Notes under the pieces: generated by a model
The model's input: the letters and a program-made list of their open reading frames with translations, nothing else
The model's database searches: none
Told to the model about the DNA's origin: nothing
Assembly: GCA_008638375.1 (NCBI GenBank)
Contig: CM018038.1
Coordinates: forward strand, 29,300,753-29,364,752
Source of the DNA: Nyssa sinensis
Taxonomy: Eukaryota > Streptophyta > Magnoliopsida > Cornales > Nyssaceae
Direction: 5' to 3'
Length of the DNA: 64,000 bases
Part shown: in pieces, positions 1 to 10,821 of the stretch
How positions within the stretch are numbered: the first letter of the stretch is position 1
How the letters are laid out: the number at the start of each line of letters is the position of its first letter
Position numbers and translations under genes: made by a program

Positions 1-2060
1 CCTCACAAAACTTCACCACTGGAAAAGTGTTGCGGTCTGGGTTGTACTCTTTCGCTCTTCTTAGCTCTGGAAACTTAACTCTCAGATGGGGAATGGTTCT
101 ATTATGTATTGGAATTTGGGGTTGAATGAGTCTGTTAATAAAAACTTAACATCACCCAGTTTAGGACTTCAATCAATTGGGATTTTATCGATTTTCGATC
201 TGAGGCTTCCAGGTGCTGTGAATATAGCTTATACTAGTGATTATGCTGAAGGGAGTGATGTACTTAGGTTTTTAAGGTTGGACAGTGATGGGAATTTGAG
301 AATTTATAGCTCTGTTAGGAATAGTGGTACAAGTAACGTGAGGTGGTCAGCTGTTGGTGATCAGTGTCAAGTGTTTGGGTATTGTGGGAACATGGGGATA
401 TGTAGTTATAACGATTCCAGTCCGATTTGTGGGTGTCCTTCCCGGAATTTCGATCCCATTGATCCTACAGATAGCAGAAAGGGGTGCAAGAGGAAGGTGG
501 AGATTGAAAATTGTCCAGGGAGAGTGACTATGTTGCCGTTAGATCATGCAAATTTCTTGACATACCCTCCCGAGTTGGATTCACAGTTATACACTCTTGG
601 CATCTCAGCATGTAGGTCGAATTGTCATGTGAGTGATACTTGTGTTGTTTCTACTTCTTTCGCGGATGGGACAGGGGACATGTTACTTGAAACTGTCGCA
701 ATTTTATAGTGGGTATCAGTCCCCTGCTCTTCCTAGCACTTCCTTTGTCAAGGTTTGTGGCCCCGTGCAGCCAAATCTATCTCCATCTTCCGTGGGTCTT
801 AGTAAGAAAAATGATTTGCGGTTGAACGCGTGGATAGTCACTCTTGTGGTTAGTGGTACGATTTTGGGTTTCATCATGTTTGAGGGTGGTTTGTGGTGGT
901 GGTGCTGTAGAAATAGCTCCAAATTTTGGGGATTATCTGCTCAATATGCCCTTCGGGAGTATGCCTCTGGCATGCCAGTCCACTTCTCATATAAGGAGTT
1001 GCAGCGCTCCACTAAAGGGTTTAAGGAGAAGCTTGGAGCAGGGGGATTTGGGGCCGTTTATAGAGGTGTTCTTGCTAATAGAACTATTATTGCAGTGAAG
1101 CAACTTGAGGATATTGAACAGGGGGAGAAGCAGTTCAGGATGGAGGTTGTGACCATAAGTAGCACCCATCATTTGAATTTGGTGAGATTGATAGGTTTTT
1201 GCTCTGAGGGGCGTCATAGGCTTCTGGTATACGAGTTCATGAAAAGTGGATCGCTTGATAATTTCCTCTTTACAAGGGATGAACAGTCAGGAAGATTGTT
1301 AAATTGGGAATATAGGTTTAAGATAGCCCTAGGGACTGCCAAGGGGATCACATACCTTCATGAGGAGTGCCGAGAGTGCATTGTCCACTGTGATATAAAA
1401 CCAGAAAACATTCTCTTGGATGAGAATTACAATGCCAAAGTTTCAGATTTTGGTCTTGCAAAACTCATAAATCCAAAAGATCATACATACCGTACCTTGA
1501 AGAGTGTGTGGGGGACTAGAGGATATTTGGCTCCAGAATGGCTTGCAAATCTTCCAATAAATTCAAAATCTGATGTTTACAGTTATGGCATGGTTTTGTT
1601 GGAGATAGTAAGTGGGAGAAGGAATTTCGAAGTCTCGGAAGAAACAAATCAGAAAAAGTTATCTTTCTGGGCATATGAAGAGTTTGAGAAGGGAAATGTG
1701 AAAGGAATTGTTGACAAAAGGCTTGCCAACCATGAGGTGGATATGGAGCAAGTGATGAGGGCAATCCAGGTAAGTTTTTGGTGCATCCAAGAGCAACCGT
1801 CTCAGAGGCCAATGATGGGAAAAGTGGTACAGATGCTAGAAGGCATTACGAAGATTGAGAGGCCATCAGCTCCAAAAGCTATGACAGAAGGATCAGTTAA
1901 TGGAACTGGTAGTGTTAGTGCTCTCTCCACCTTTGCCACTTCAGCTCTGGCACGCTCTTCATCATCATAATTCCAAACCTTGGGAATTTCATCTTTCGCT
2001 TCAGGGATGAATGCAGAGAGTGTGTCTTTGTCGCTTTTACAGTCAGATGAAGTAAATTGA
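1..2060 (+). pseudogene. G-type lectin S-receptor-like Ser/Thr kinase, copy 1, 5'-truncated by window edge and broken
   Basis: This is a diverged copy of the receptor kinase at 38879-41393; position 1 matches about 39323 there, so the lectin N-terminus lies outside the window. Visible in order are the end of the bulb-type lectin region, the EGF/S-locus cysteine region (C-G-N-M-G-I-C at about 370-440), a PAN-like region (about 500-770), a transmembrane segment (about 825-895) and a complete kinase domain (about 1010-1870) with GAGGFGAV, HCDIKPEN, DFG and APEW motifs. HCD instead of HRD makes it a non-RD kinase. Three lesions show by comparison with copy 2: two extra G in the run at 88-91, one extra base at 674-677 (two frameshifts, net +3), and TCA to TAA at 1968-1970, which removes 30 residues before the aligned stop at 2058-2060. 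The activation segment has Trp (1507-1509) where copy 2 has Arg. Family assignment is firm; pseudogene status assumes the assembly is correct. Confidence 0.9.
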
Positions 2061-3409
2061 ATCTCCACACTACCTAGACTTGCCTGCAAGAGCTGCTTTT
2101 GGAGTCCATTTTTCAGAACCTTAGAAGGGAGAAACTGAAAAAAGCTAAGCTTTATTGATTCTAATACTTATCAATATTCTGTAATTGTTTGTATCTTGTA
2201 CTCACTGTAATGTGTGTGTGTGTCTGTATATATATTCTGTCAGCTTGACGTTGATGTTGATTTTCTATAACAGTTCAAGCAATTTGTACAAGTTTACTTG
2301 AGAAATTTAAATATTTGGTTGTCATATATTCTTATGCACTGGACAGAGTTAGAAGTGGACTGATGCTGCATTTGGTTTTGCATTGTGCGATTCTTTCTGG
2401 CCTTCATGTGGTGTGCCATGCTGCTTATAAACTGAGTTATCCACTGTTCGTTTGTATTTTTAAACAATCTGCTAAATGCCATATAAGTATGCAAGTCATG
2501 CTAATGGGTTGACAAAAAATGTTTTGATCCTCTGATCTATGGTACTAATTTTTTCTTTTCCCTTCTCTTTAGTGCAAATCTTGGAAATTCCATTTGCTTC
2601 ACAATAATGCGCGGACAATGCATAGGGCATTGCCATGTTGTGGTTAGGAATTTCAAGATTTGCAACAAAAGGGGTGATGACAGTGGATATGTGCCAACGC
2701 CAAAAGAATGAGAAGAAATAGAGAATAACTAATAGGAATGTGTTTATTTATGATATGCCATGTCATAGCTATGTGTTAATTTAGAAGTTAGCAAAAATCC
2801 TGAGGTTGGGAACTTCAAAAGGTGTTGCTTGCCTTGCTTAAAAACAAATCTGGGTTATTTGACTTTTATTTCCTGTTGGGCGAATGGACAAAGTTTTTCA
2901 AAATAATATTAGGAATATAATTACTTAACCAGAATTTGTGAGACAGGAAAATAAATAAGAAAATAAAAAATAAATGTAAAATCACAAGCTCTTGTTACTA
3001 CGTTTGGAATCAATTTCTCATTCAATTTTTAATGGAGAACATATTTTCAATTGAACCCACCTCAAATAATATGGGAGGTCCACTTTAATTTTAGCTGAAA
3101 ATTGGCTAAAATACTTGCTTTAAAACCCATTTTAACAACACTTATCATATGTTTATTTTATTCATTTATCTTCCATATTTATTTCAATTCAACCTATAAC
3201 ACCATTGGGAGTTCATCTTTGAACCATTTGCAAGTATCTTGACAATCTATTCACTTAGTGTAATGGCTTGTGCCCCAAGGACCCTACGATGGACCTTAAT
3301 TTCCAAAGTTCTCAAGGTTATTGAAATCATTACCTAGATATAAAAATTTTAATTACACTCATTACATGATTGTTAGGAGTCTTTTGTGAATCCTTATTAT
3401 ACCCTATGG
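2061..3409. other. 3' flank of receptor-kinase copy 1, no gene seen
   Basis: The first 100 bp or so still align with the 3' flank of copy 2 (41394-41500), so the duplication included some 3' UTR. Beyond that I see a short TG/TA microsatellite (about 2212-2232), a foldback at 2573-2665 and AT-rich unassigned DNA up to the target duplication of the next LTR. No coding signal was recognised. Confidence 0.5.
2573..2665. repeat. Imperfect foldback of about 93 bp
   Basis: The arm TGCAAATCTTGGAAATTCC (from 2573) is answered by GGAATTTCAAGATTTGCA (ending about 2664), with one base bulged. Inside, CAATGC and GCATTG pair again around the loop ATAGGG. The arms are long enough for a pre-miRNA-like or small MITE-like hairpin, but no family was recognised. 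Confidence 0.5.
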
Positions 3410-3833
3410 GTGTATGTCACGCCCCGAATTCCCGACCGAACCCGGGGACGCGACTGAAGGAAACAAAAGAAAAAAATGAATAGACGAGTAAATAAATAAA
3501 TAAATATTTGACGAATTTTTTTTTTTTTTAGATAAATAAATGAATACCGATTTAACTAATATAGATACAACCCTATTCCACTAACATAACGCTACATCCA
3601 TATATCTCTGTCAATACACATACATTCCCGGTTTATAAAAATTTCGGCAGAACCTCCTTTGTTTTTCGAACCTTTTTCCCCCTGATAAACACAACACATC
3701 ATATATCATCATATAAATATAAATACATCACAATCCATCCTCACTCGATGGCCACAACCTTATCAAAGTTGAATATACATCGCTTAACTATACAATCAAA
3801 ATTATACAACTATGATACAACATCTATGTCATT

Positions 3834-3845
3834 GGGCTTAAGCCC
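3834..3845. promoter_or_regulatory. Perfect 12-bp palindrome GGGCTTAAGCCC inside LTR
   Basis: The palindrome recurs exactly at 32884-32895 in the sister LTR and as GGGCTTAAACCC at 44322-44333 in a different long LTR. Conservation across diverged LTRs suggests a functional site, but no known factor is assigned. Confidence 0.4.
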
Positions 3846-4064
3846 GTACACCACAAAACATGCCTCTCGGGCCAAATGTCCATCTACAATCAAGTCTCCT
3901 CCACTCAGCTAAACTTCCCCAAGCCTCAGGTGTCGGGAATATCATCTGAAATATGGTTCCCACGAATGGGTCAGCGCCAACATGCTGGTATGATACAATA
4001 CTAATGCAAGGAACAAAATGTAAGGCGTGGCATGTGCAAGTGTACATTTATCTCTATATGCCTT

Positions 4065-4336
4065 CTGAATCATCTATGCATGGCGATAGTAACAATCCAC
4101 ATGCCTTCCACATCATCTATGCAATATAACGACAATAATCCGCATGCTTTCCAAATCATGCATACCACGTAATGGTAATGAATCCATATGCCATCCAATT
4201 GTCCATGCAATGTAATGACAATGCACATGAACCACCCACACAACTCTATGCCACATGACAATGCATATGAAATACTCACACAACTCTATGCCACATGACA
4301 ATGCATATGAAATACTCACACAACTCTATGCCACAT
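4065..4336. repeat. Minisatellite of about 40-43 bp within the solo LTR
   Basis: Three copies of a 40-bp unit (4217-4256, 4257-4296, 4297-4336), the last two nearly identical, follow several more diverged units that contain CATG/ATGC motifs (4065-4216). Confidence 0.7.
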
Positions 4337-7178
4337 CCATGTCCACTCTATGCATGTCATGTCAACCCCATGCATGTCATGTCACACCCATGTCTCGTTT
4401 ACGGGTACTCCCCGATGGCTACGGAGTACCAATGCAATGGCCAATTTTGGGTTTTTCACCACAGGATCTACACCCTCATAATGCACCAGCACCTCGTGCT
4501 GACCCACACTATGCTTTCAAGGAATCACACAATGCCAATATGCCATGATTTCATCATGCAATAATACAGTTCAAATGAAACATCACTTTCATAAGCATAT
4601 GCAACATGCTTTACATAATGTATTACATTTAAAATTAAATCACAAGACTTCATCCACAATCTACGTGTCATACTCAATCAATCTCAACACTTACGCAAAC
4701 CCACGTGTCACAATATCAATAAACCGTTTAAAACATAAATCACATATGATAATAACTCAAGAAGTAAATCACAACTCCCAAATAATCATAAAGAACATGG
4801 AAACATATAAGCAATCCACTCAAAGAAGCAATCATTCCTATGTGATCTTCTATCAGCAGACAAGCACAAAAAAGCATTCAAGCAATATGCACATCAATCC
4901 TAATTTAATTCTATTCCTTACTTAGTAAAGTACCATACCTGATCGGGTTATCTCAACCCTAAGAAGTCATGTCCACCACGTCGTCTAATCAACCAAGTTC
5001 ATCTTTAGTCCACGGTTCCTTCTTCAGCCTTTTTCCCTCAAGCAGATGATGATCCTGACAGATTCTGATCCCATCCATCTTACCATCCCATCCATCAGAT
5101 ATTGAAGAACTTTCCTTTCTCTAATTCGTCACAGAAATCACAACATCCAATAGTTACAGGTTTCCCCAACCTCCATCACTGGACAGCAGTTCTGCTGCTC
5201 ATTTCTTCTCCACCCTCATGAACTGAAATCGGGATGAGACCCTCTAAACCAACCTGCTCAATAATTTCCAAATGTCCAGCCAACAAAACTTGTGATCTTA
5301 CTGCTACTGGAAAATACCTCTACTTGTCCATTTCCTCATTGCTAGCCCACCAAAATAGGTTCAGTCCCAATTATTTTCCTTAGACAAGTACTGGTTAATT
5401 GGTGTTTGAAGAGTCCCTGTACAGGAGGCTAACTCCCTTCTCAACCACTAAACCTCTCTGTAAAAATTCCATCTTCTCATGACAGGATTCCCAATTAACC
5501 TCGACTTCACAACATCCAAATCTGTCCTGTTGCTTCATTCTAAATGTTCTACATATCGGGAAATTAATCCTCATAAAACCTGATAATGCTGTACCACAGT
5601 AAGAAACCTGACCAAAAGCTCCACCCATAACATATGCTCTTCCTTCGGCATGTGCGCCCCCTGTTCTAGTACCATCATCAACTGCCGTGGCTTCCTCCAT
5701 CGTTTCTCTTCTAGTGTATTAGACTTGTAAAGAAGCCAAGCACCACTAACCAAAACCGTTAATATTTCCACATGAACCGTATTTATTTCACTCCTGCTGC
5801 CACAAAACCACAACATTTACATGCAATTCCGACCACAGAACCGTAACATCCCCATACACGATCTCCTCTGAATTCAGTTCCCTCAAGACCAATACACCAG
5901 CAGTGATAATTAAATGTCAAATACAGAGCAGTCCCAAACCCGAGTATTATGGCCAAATATCACAAGACGAACTGATTGAGAGTCCACAACCTCCATGGAA
6001 TTATCAATATCTTTTATTTCAGCATTAGCTGCCTAGACCCGAACACTACAATCATCAGAGGCAGATACCAGTTTGGATGCATCAGAGAACCATGAAATGC
6101 GAAAAACTGAATCTTTGCGCCCAGCAAGTCTGCATATAAGAACAACTTCATACAGCTGACTTTGACGTTAGAGATCGTCGTCGCAAGAACTGATAAAATT
6201 AACATGATTTTCCACTGAACTTCTCCATCCCCTGCTTCCGTGCACTGTTGTTGCGTGCCACTGCTCCAACAATTTCACATCGTCTACTGCCCCTTTTCAT
6301 TTTCATCATCCGTCGCAACCGATTCTCTTTCTAAGGTTACACCGACTGCACAAGAAACCCAATGCCTGAACTGATTGAAGCAACCACCCTTTGCTGCGCT
6401 TCCAACACGCTACTGCTGCTACCACTGCCGTCTTCTGTCTCTCCTCCATCTCCACAAAATCCCAGCTTCAACAACTCCAATTCATCACAGCAACCAAAAT
6501 GGAAAAGAAAAAGATGGAGATAAAACCTGTCCCCCCTTTCCGATTCAACCAAATCGTCACCGTAGCCACCGACAAAACCGAGATATCACAGCCCCAATCG
6601 CCCCCAAGAAAGCCAAACCCATAGCCACTCCGTCGCCCCAACCTTACGAACCCACAAAACACCATTACACCGCAACCTCCATGCTCAATTTCGACATACA
6701 AACCGCAACATCCACACGCAATCCCAAGCCAAATCAGAATCCCCTCTGTTGCACTTCCTTACACCACTGCACACACACATATACAAATTAAATACATACA
6801 CACCGACCTGGTCAATCGCGCCTCAACGAATCCATTCGACCGCAGCGATACCAGCCCCGAAATCTAACGAAGTCACGATCTTCTCTCCCAAAAATCTCAT
6901 CCACCGTCCGATCAATGACCTCCGATGTCCCGCCGTCGACGATCGTCTCCTCGCCGTCGCTCCTCCGTCGCGACCACCGCCGCGTCAGTTTCTTCCCTTC
7001 CCTCTCCCTCTCTTTCTTTCTTTCTCTCTTTTCTTCTTTCTCTCTTTTTCTCTCTTTTCTTCCCTGTTCTCACGCGACCTCCACCCCTGTTTTTCTATTC
7101 TTCTATACACTCAACACACACCACACATTTCAGTGTCCCTCCCAAGGCTGCCGACATTTCTTTTGTTTATTTTTTTTT

Positions 7179-7180
<2 letters not shown>

Positions 7181-7219
<39 letters not shown>
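7181..7219. repeat. (ATT)n microsatellite
   Basis: About 13 uninterrupted ATT units lie near the right end of the solo LTR, followed by a T-rich stretch up to the LTR terminus. Confidence 0.9.
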
Positions 7220-7278
7220 TTTTTTATATATATTTTATTTTTTTATTTTTATTTTTTTTTTCAAATCTCTACAGTGTA

Positions 7279-8025
7279 TAATGTCCATTGGGTGTCAATT
7301 TACTGGCCTAAAAGAACTGAGGAAGTGAAAAGAATTTAACAAAGGGAAACTGGAAAATCAGTCGACTACTAAGAGTCGACCAAATGACCACCTAGACAAC
7401 CGGTTGATAGGCAAGTCGACCACCAGGGTTTAATCACTTACTCATTTTCCTCGTTATCTTTCTTTAAATTTCTTACATACTTGAATTGATTACATAAGAC
7501 AGTTTGTAGAATATAAATTCAAAAGAAGATCAGGGTTTTAACTACTAATTCAAATATACATAAGATCAATCACTTACATTCTTCCAAAATAAATTTCTAG
7601 CATTTTCATATGGTTCACCAATTACATTCACATTCAAGAATCAAGTAGTACAAGGTTTGCATTCTTTATACATGCAGATCTAGAAATCACAAAATAAGTC
7701 CCTAAGGCCTCCATTCCTCTCATGTACGAACACACAAAGACCTTATGGTCACAAAATGTTCCCATTTCAGTTGTCTACAATTTTCATCGGTGATGGTTTG
7801 CCATTTTCAAGAATTTCAGTAAAGATTTCAATTTTTTTTGGCTAGAATTTGACTGCATCGAGTTCTTTTAATAATTTTGTCTTTTCCAAATTTTCCTAAT
7901 AATTTTGTCTTTTCCAAATTTTCCAATCTAAATCCAACAAACCTAATGATGCCTCATAGAATTTAGCTTCACATACATTCATTGTTTAGCTAGCAGCAAA
8001 GTATAGTACTGATACGTTTTCCTGA
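7279..8025. other. Intergenic DNA, no gene seen
   Basis: This stretch is moderately AT-rich, with a tandem duplication of about 30 bp (AATAATTTTGTCTTTTCCAA repeated at about 7870 and 7900) and no coding or RNA signal that I can support. Confidence 0.4.
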
Positions 8026-8164
8026 TACGTTTGGTTAATGGGCAGTTAGACATATCCGGGGTTTACCCGCTCGGGATAGTCAAGAGCGAAAGTCCTAGCT
8101 GCGAATAGTCCAGGTCCTAGGTGGGGTTCCCCGTCATCAAAACAAAAAAAAAAGAAAAAAAAAG
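8026..8164 (+). mobile_element. Possible SINE or LINE 3' end with A-rich tail
   Basis: A short GC-richer block (about 8037-8138, containing CGCTCGGGATAGTC and GGGGTTCCCCGTCATC) is followed directly by an A-rich tail at 8139-8164. The composition contrast and terminal A tract fit a non-LTR retroposon. No A box or target duplication was found, so the call is weak. Confidence 0.3.
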
Positions 8165-8355
8165 TGCATCATTCTAGCATATCACCTTTATATTCGATGT
8201 TCTTTCTTTTTGTTGATAGTTTCTCACACAGGCATAAAACAAACAATTCAAAGATATTGGAAAATAAAATAGTTTATTTCCACTACTCATGTAGCGTGAC
8301 CAAATTTATTATGGCTGTCACAATGCCAAATAGAAATGGGACATATTTCATTTCA

Positions 8356-8818
8356 TTAAGGGTTCTGGGTGGTGGTGGTGGTGATATTGGTAGTACTCTT
8401 TTCATCTGGACAACATGTCACACAATAAGCCCTCCAACCATGAACATTGCAGAGGCAGCATTGTTTGCAAGTACCAAGATCGCATCCTGAGAAGCATGAA
8501 ACAACATTAATTACCTTTGAAAAAGATTGATGTATCTATGCCACCAAAATTCTTAAAACTTGATTTTTATAATTGTTTTCAATATATGTATATATATATA
8601 TATATTAAATTAGGAAATTTCCCCAAAAATATATAATTTGTTTTATAAGGGAAAGCAATGAGGATAGAAAGAAGCTTACCAGCGTCGGCAAGAGGATGAT
8701 CTTGTGGGAGGCTAGTAAGATCGATTAGGGATGGAAGCCTGTTCACGGCTGCTTCAGTGTGCATAAAAGAAATGGATAACAAGAAGAACATGCAAAGGAG
8801 AATTCTTGAAGATGCCAT
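8356..8818 (-). CDS. Small secreted cysteine-rich peptide, two exons, 89 aa
   Basis: Exon 1 runs 8818-8680 from ATG and encodes 46 residues plus one base. The intron is 8679-8487 (193 nt) with donor G|GTAAGC and acceptor TTCTCAG|GA. Exon 2 runs 8486-8356 to TAA and restores the frame exactly, giving 89 residues. The N-terminus (MASSRILLCMFFLLSISF) is a clear signal peptide, probably cleaved near residues 23-24 after TEA-A, so the product should be secreted. A short acidic/proline linker with PLADAG precedes a cysteine module at residues 48-72 with spacing C-X4-C-X2-CC-X-C-X8-C-X2-CC. The Thr-rich tail has an N-I-T sequon. Eight cysteines suggest four disulfides. It is not GASA/snakin (12 Cys), and the spacing does not fit the plant defensin pattern I know. 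I do not recognise the family. A signalling or antimicrobial role is inference only. A TATA box lies about 90 bp upstream, and AATAAA on this strand lies about 80 bp past the stop. Confidence 0.75.
8487..8679 (-). other. Intron of the cysteine-rich peptide gene
   Basis: This is a 193-nt phase-1 intron with consensus GTAAGC donor, an AT-rich body, a TAATTAAT branch-like site near the 3' end and acceptor TTCTCAG. Removing it joins the signal-peptide exon to the cysteine exon in frame through a split Gly codon. Confidence 0.7.
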
Positions 8819-8907
8819 TATCTTGAAATATTGAGGTTGGGGAAGTTGGGAAGCTATAGCTACTTGTGGGGATGATAAGAATGATAATGCTCCAGGTAAC
8901 AAACTAT

Positions 8908-8915
8908 TATTTATA
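8908..8915 (-). promoter_or_regulatory. TATA box of the cysteine-rich peptide gene
   Basis: The minus strand reads TATAAATA about 90 bp upstream of the ATG, leaving room for a 5' UTR of roughly 60 nt. It is the only well-placed TATA element before the MITE upstream. Confidence 0.55.
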
Positions 8916-8974
8916 CAGGGTACTGCTAATAAATGCATTGTCCCGTCATGGTCCACAACTAAGTATAAATAATA

Positions 8975-9235
8975 CTCCTTCCATCCAGAATTAAAAGTCC
9001 CTTATTCTATTTTGAAATGTCCCATAATAAGAGTCTCGTTTAAAAATAAATGTATAAATAATTGTGAAATTTTCAAATTACCCTCACAAATTTAATGTGA
9101 ATGAACTACTCAATGTGAATGAAAATTAGTTTTGTAAATTTATTCTCTTAATTAAGTGTAAAAATATTAAATGATTGTCAAAAAAAAAAAAAGTTAGTTT
9201 TTGCAAAAAAAACTATTAATTTGAGACGAAGGGAG
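8975..9235. mobile_element. Stowaway-like MITE, TA target duplication
   Basis: The 261-bp AT-rich element begins CTCCTTCCATCC and ends GACGAAGGGAG, imperfect inverted repeats of the Stowaway CTCCCTCCGTCC type. TA lies on each side (8973-8974 and 9236-9237). No coding capacity. It sits about 60 bp upstream of the TATA box of the cysteine-rich peptide gene. Confidence 0.8.
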
Positions 9236-9237
9236 TA

Positions 9238-10296
9238 TTCATTTTGGTCCATTGGCCCTCATCAACCATTTATAATTAATATTTAATAAATTAATAATTT
9301 TTCATCATTAATAAATTTTTATGAAACTGTGGACCAAAGAATATAAATAATATATAAAAACTAAACGATGTTCTCTATCCCGTGATGTATTAATATTTAT
9401 TAATCCAACATAATTAAAGTAAAAAATATTTTAAGTGAGAAAAATCATGATATCAGAAAATAAAACTTCTTTCTTGAAAAATATATTTTGCATTTTTTTA
9501 TGCCTTAAATTAAATATTGTGTTTATTTCTTTTAAAAAAATCAAAATGTCATTTAAAAATTTCATAAAATGTCTTATTTTTATACCGAAAATTATTTACA
9601 TGTAAGGAACACTTATTGGTTAATATAAATATAAAAAAAATAATTAATAATTAATAAATTTTTTATCTCGTATATCTATGAGTTATAAGAGGATTAACTA
9701 TATATATATATATATATATATATACACGTCAAATAATCCTAAATTTTATATTATGTTAAAACGTAGGCATAAAAGGTTTTAAAGGTCAACTTAATTCTTC
9801 GATTTAAATTAAATATTACCTTGTAAAAGGAATCCCTATTCACACTTTCATTAATGAGTGCGGATAGGGTGGCCCCTTTTAAGCGGTAAAAACAGAAAAT
9901 ACTTAATCCCTAATCTTATAATGTCTTCTTTGTCATTTAATGCTAATTAATGCTTTAATGGACCAAATTATATTGACTTAAAAAATATTTTCTTTTATTT
10001 TAATAATTTAATAAAAAAAGTTATGTTATAAAATTTGGTAAGGATAAGGTTGATAATAAATGTCTAATATTCAATAAGTTATTTAATTAGTTATGTGCAT
10101 TAATGAACAAAATAATCATCAAAATTGTATGTCTTACTATTTGAAAAACCAATGTCTTTTATTTATATATGAGATTCAAGAAAGAAGCATTTAATGTATG
10201 ACCAGGATAAATTTTAAATAGTTGGTGCTTTAGGTTTTGAGCAATGTTATTTTTAAAATTTGAATAATGTCACTCCTCTTAAAATTCTATCCTAAT

Positions 10297-10337
<41 letters not shown>

Positions 10338-10760
10338 AAACTAAACTAAATGATCTTTTCTATCCAGGCGCTGTATTAATAATGGTAATAAATTTCTTAA
10401 TAGAAAAGAAAATTTTTTGAGCATAATATTTGACTATCTTTAAACTAAAATTAAAGTGAGTCTCACACATTAATTTTAGTGGGTCCATATGGAAACTTGT
10501 TCTCCCTCGTGAAGAGATTAAGATTGTATATTAGGTTGTTTAAAATCATTAAGGAGTGAATGAGAAATTGCCTCCAAACATCACCACTAAAAAATTGTAA
10601 CAAAAGTTTGAAACTTATGAAAAACTTGTGTCCCATATAAGATGGATACAAGACTTTCAAAGAGTATATATATAATTACCTTGAAGGAAGTTTTGAGATG
10701 GGAGAGGACCTAACACATATTGTGTTCACCACACACGTGCATGTTGCCATTGCCACATCA
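9238..10760. other. AT-rich intergenic DNA with TA microsatellites
   Basis: The stretch is very AT-rich and has (TA)n runs at about 9703-9723, 10301-10334 and, just right of its end, 10789-10817. A diverged repeat of about 38 bp occurs at about 9358-9395 and 10341-10378. No gene is supportable. Confidence 0.5.
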
Positions 10761-10761
10761 A

Positions 10762-10783
10762 GTCAGGGCTTAGGCTTGACCTG

Positions 10784-10821
<38 letters not shown>

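Larger units (their letters stand above)
3415..7273. mobile_element. Solo LTR, long Ty3/gypsy-type family A (3859 bp), TSD GTGTA
   Basis: The left end is TGTCACGCCCCGAATTCC and the right end is TCTCTACA. It is flanked by perfect 5-bp duplications GTGTA (3410-3414 and 7274-7278), so both ends are defined. It shares both termini and an internal block (GGGCTTAAGCCC, then GGCGTGGCATGTGCAAGTGTAC) with the solo LTR at 32718-36310. No retrotransposon coding sequence lies inside or beside it, so it reads as a solo LTR left by LTR-LTR recombination. Pyrimidine-rich open frames at 6375-7340 are low-complexity by-products. Family placement (Del/Tekay-like chromovirus) is inferred from the long LTR and the CACGCCCCGAA-type terminus. 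Orientation is uncertain; shared blocks with 43444-47520 suggest minus. Confidence 0.85.

Noticed and set aside
6375..7340. Overlapping Ser/Phe/Pro-rich frames of 118-196 residues
   Set aside because: They lie in a pyrimidine-rich, microsatellite-bearing part of a solo LTR in three frames at once; no domain is present.
9834..9869. Imperfect hairpin CCCTATTCACACT / AGTGCGGATAGGG
   Set aside because: It is short, with two mismatches, in AT-rich DNA with no nearby gene or element border.
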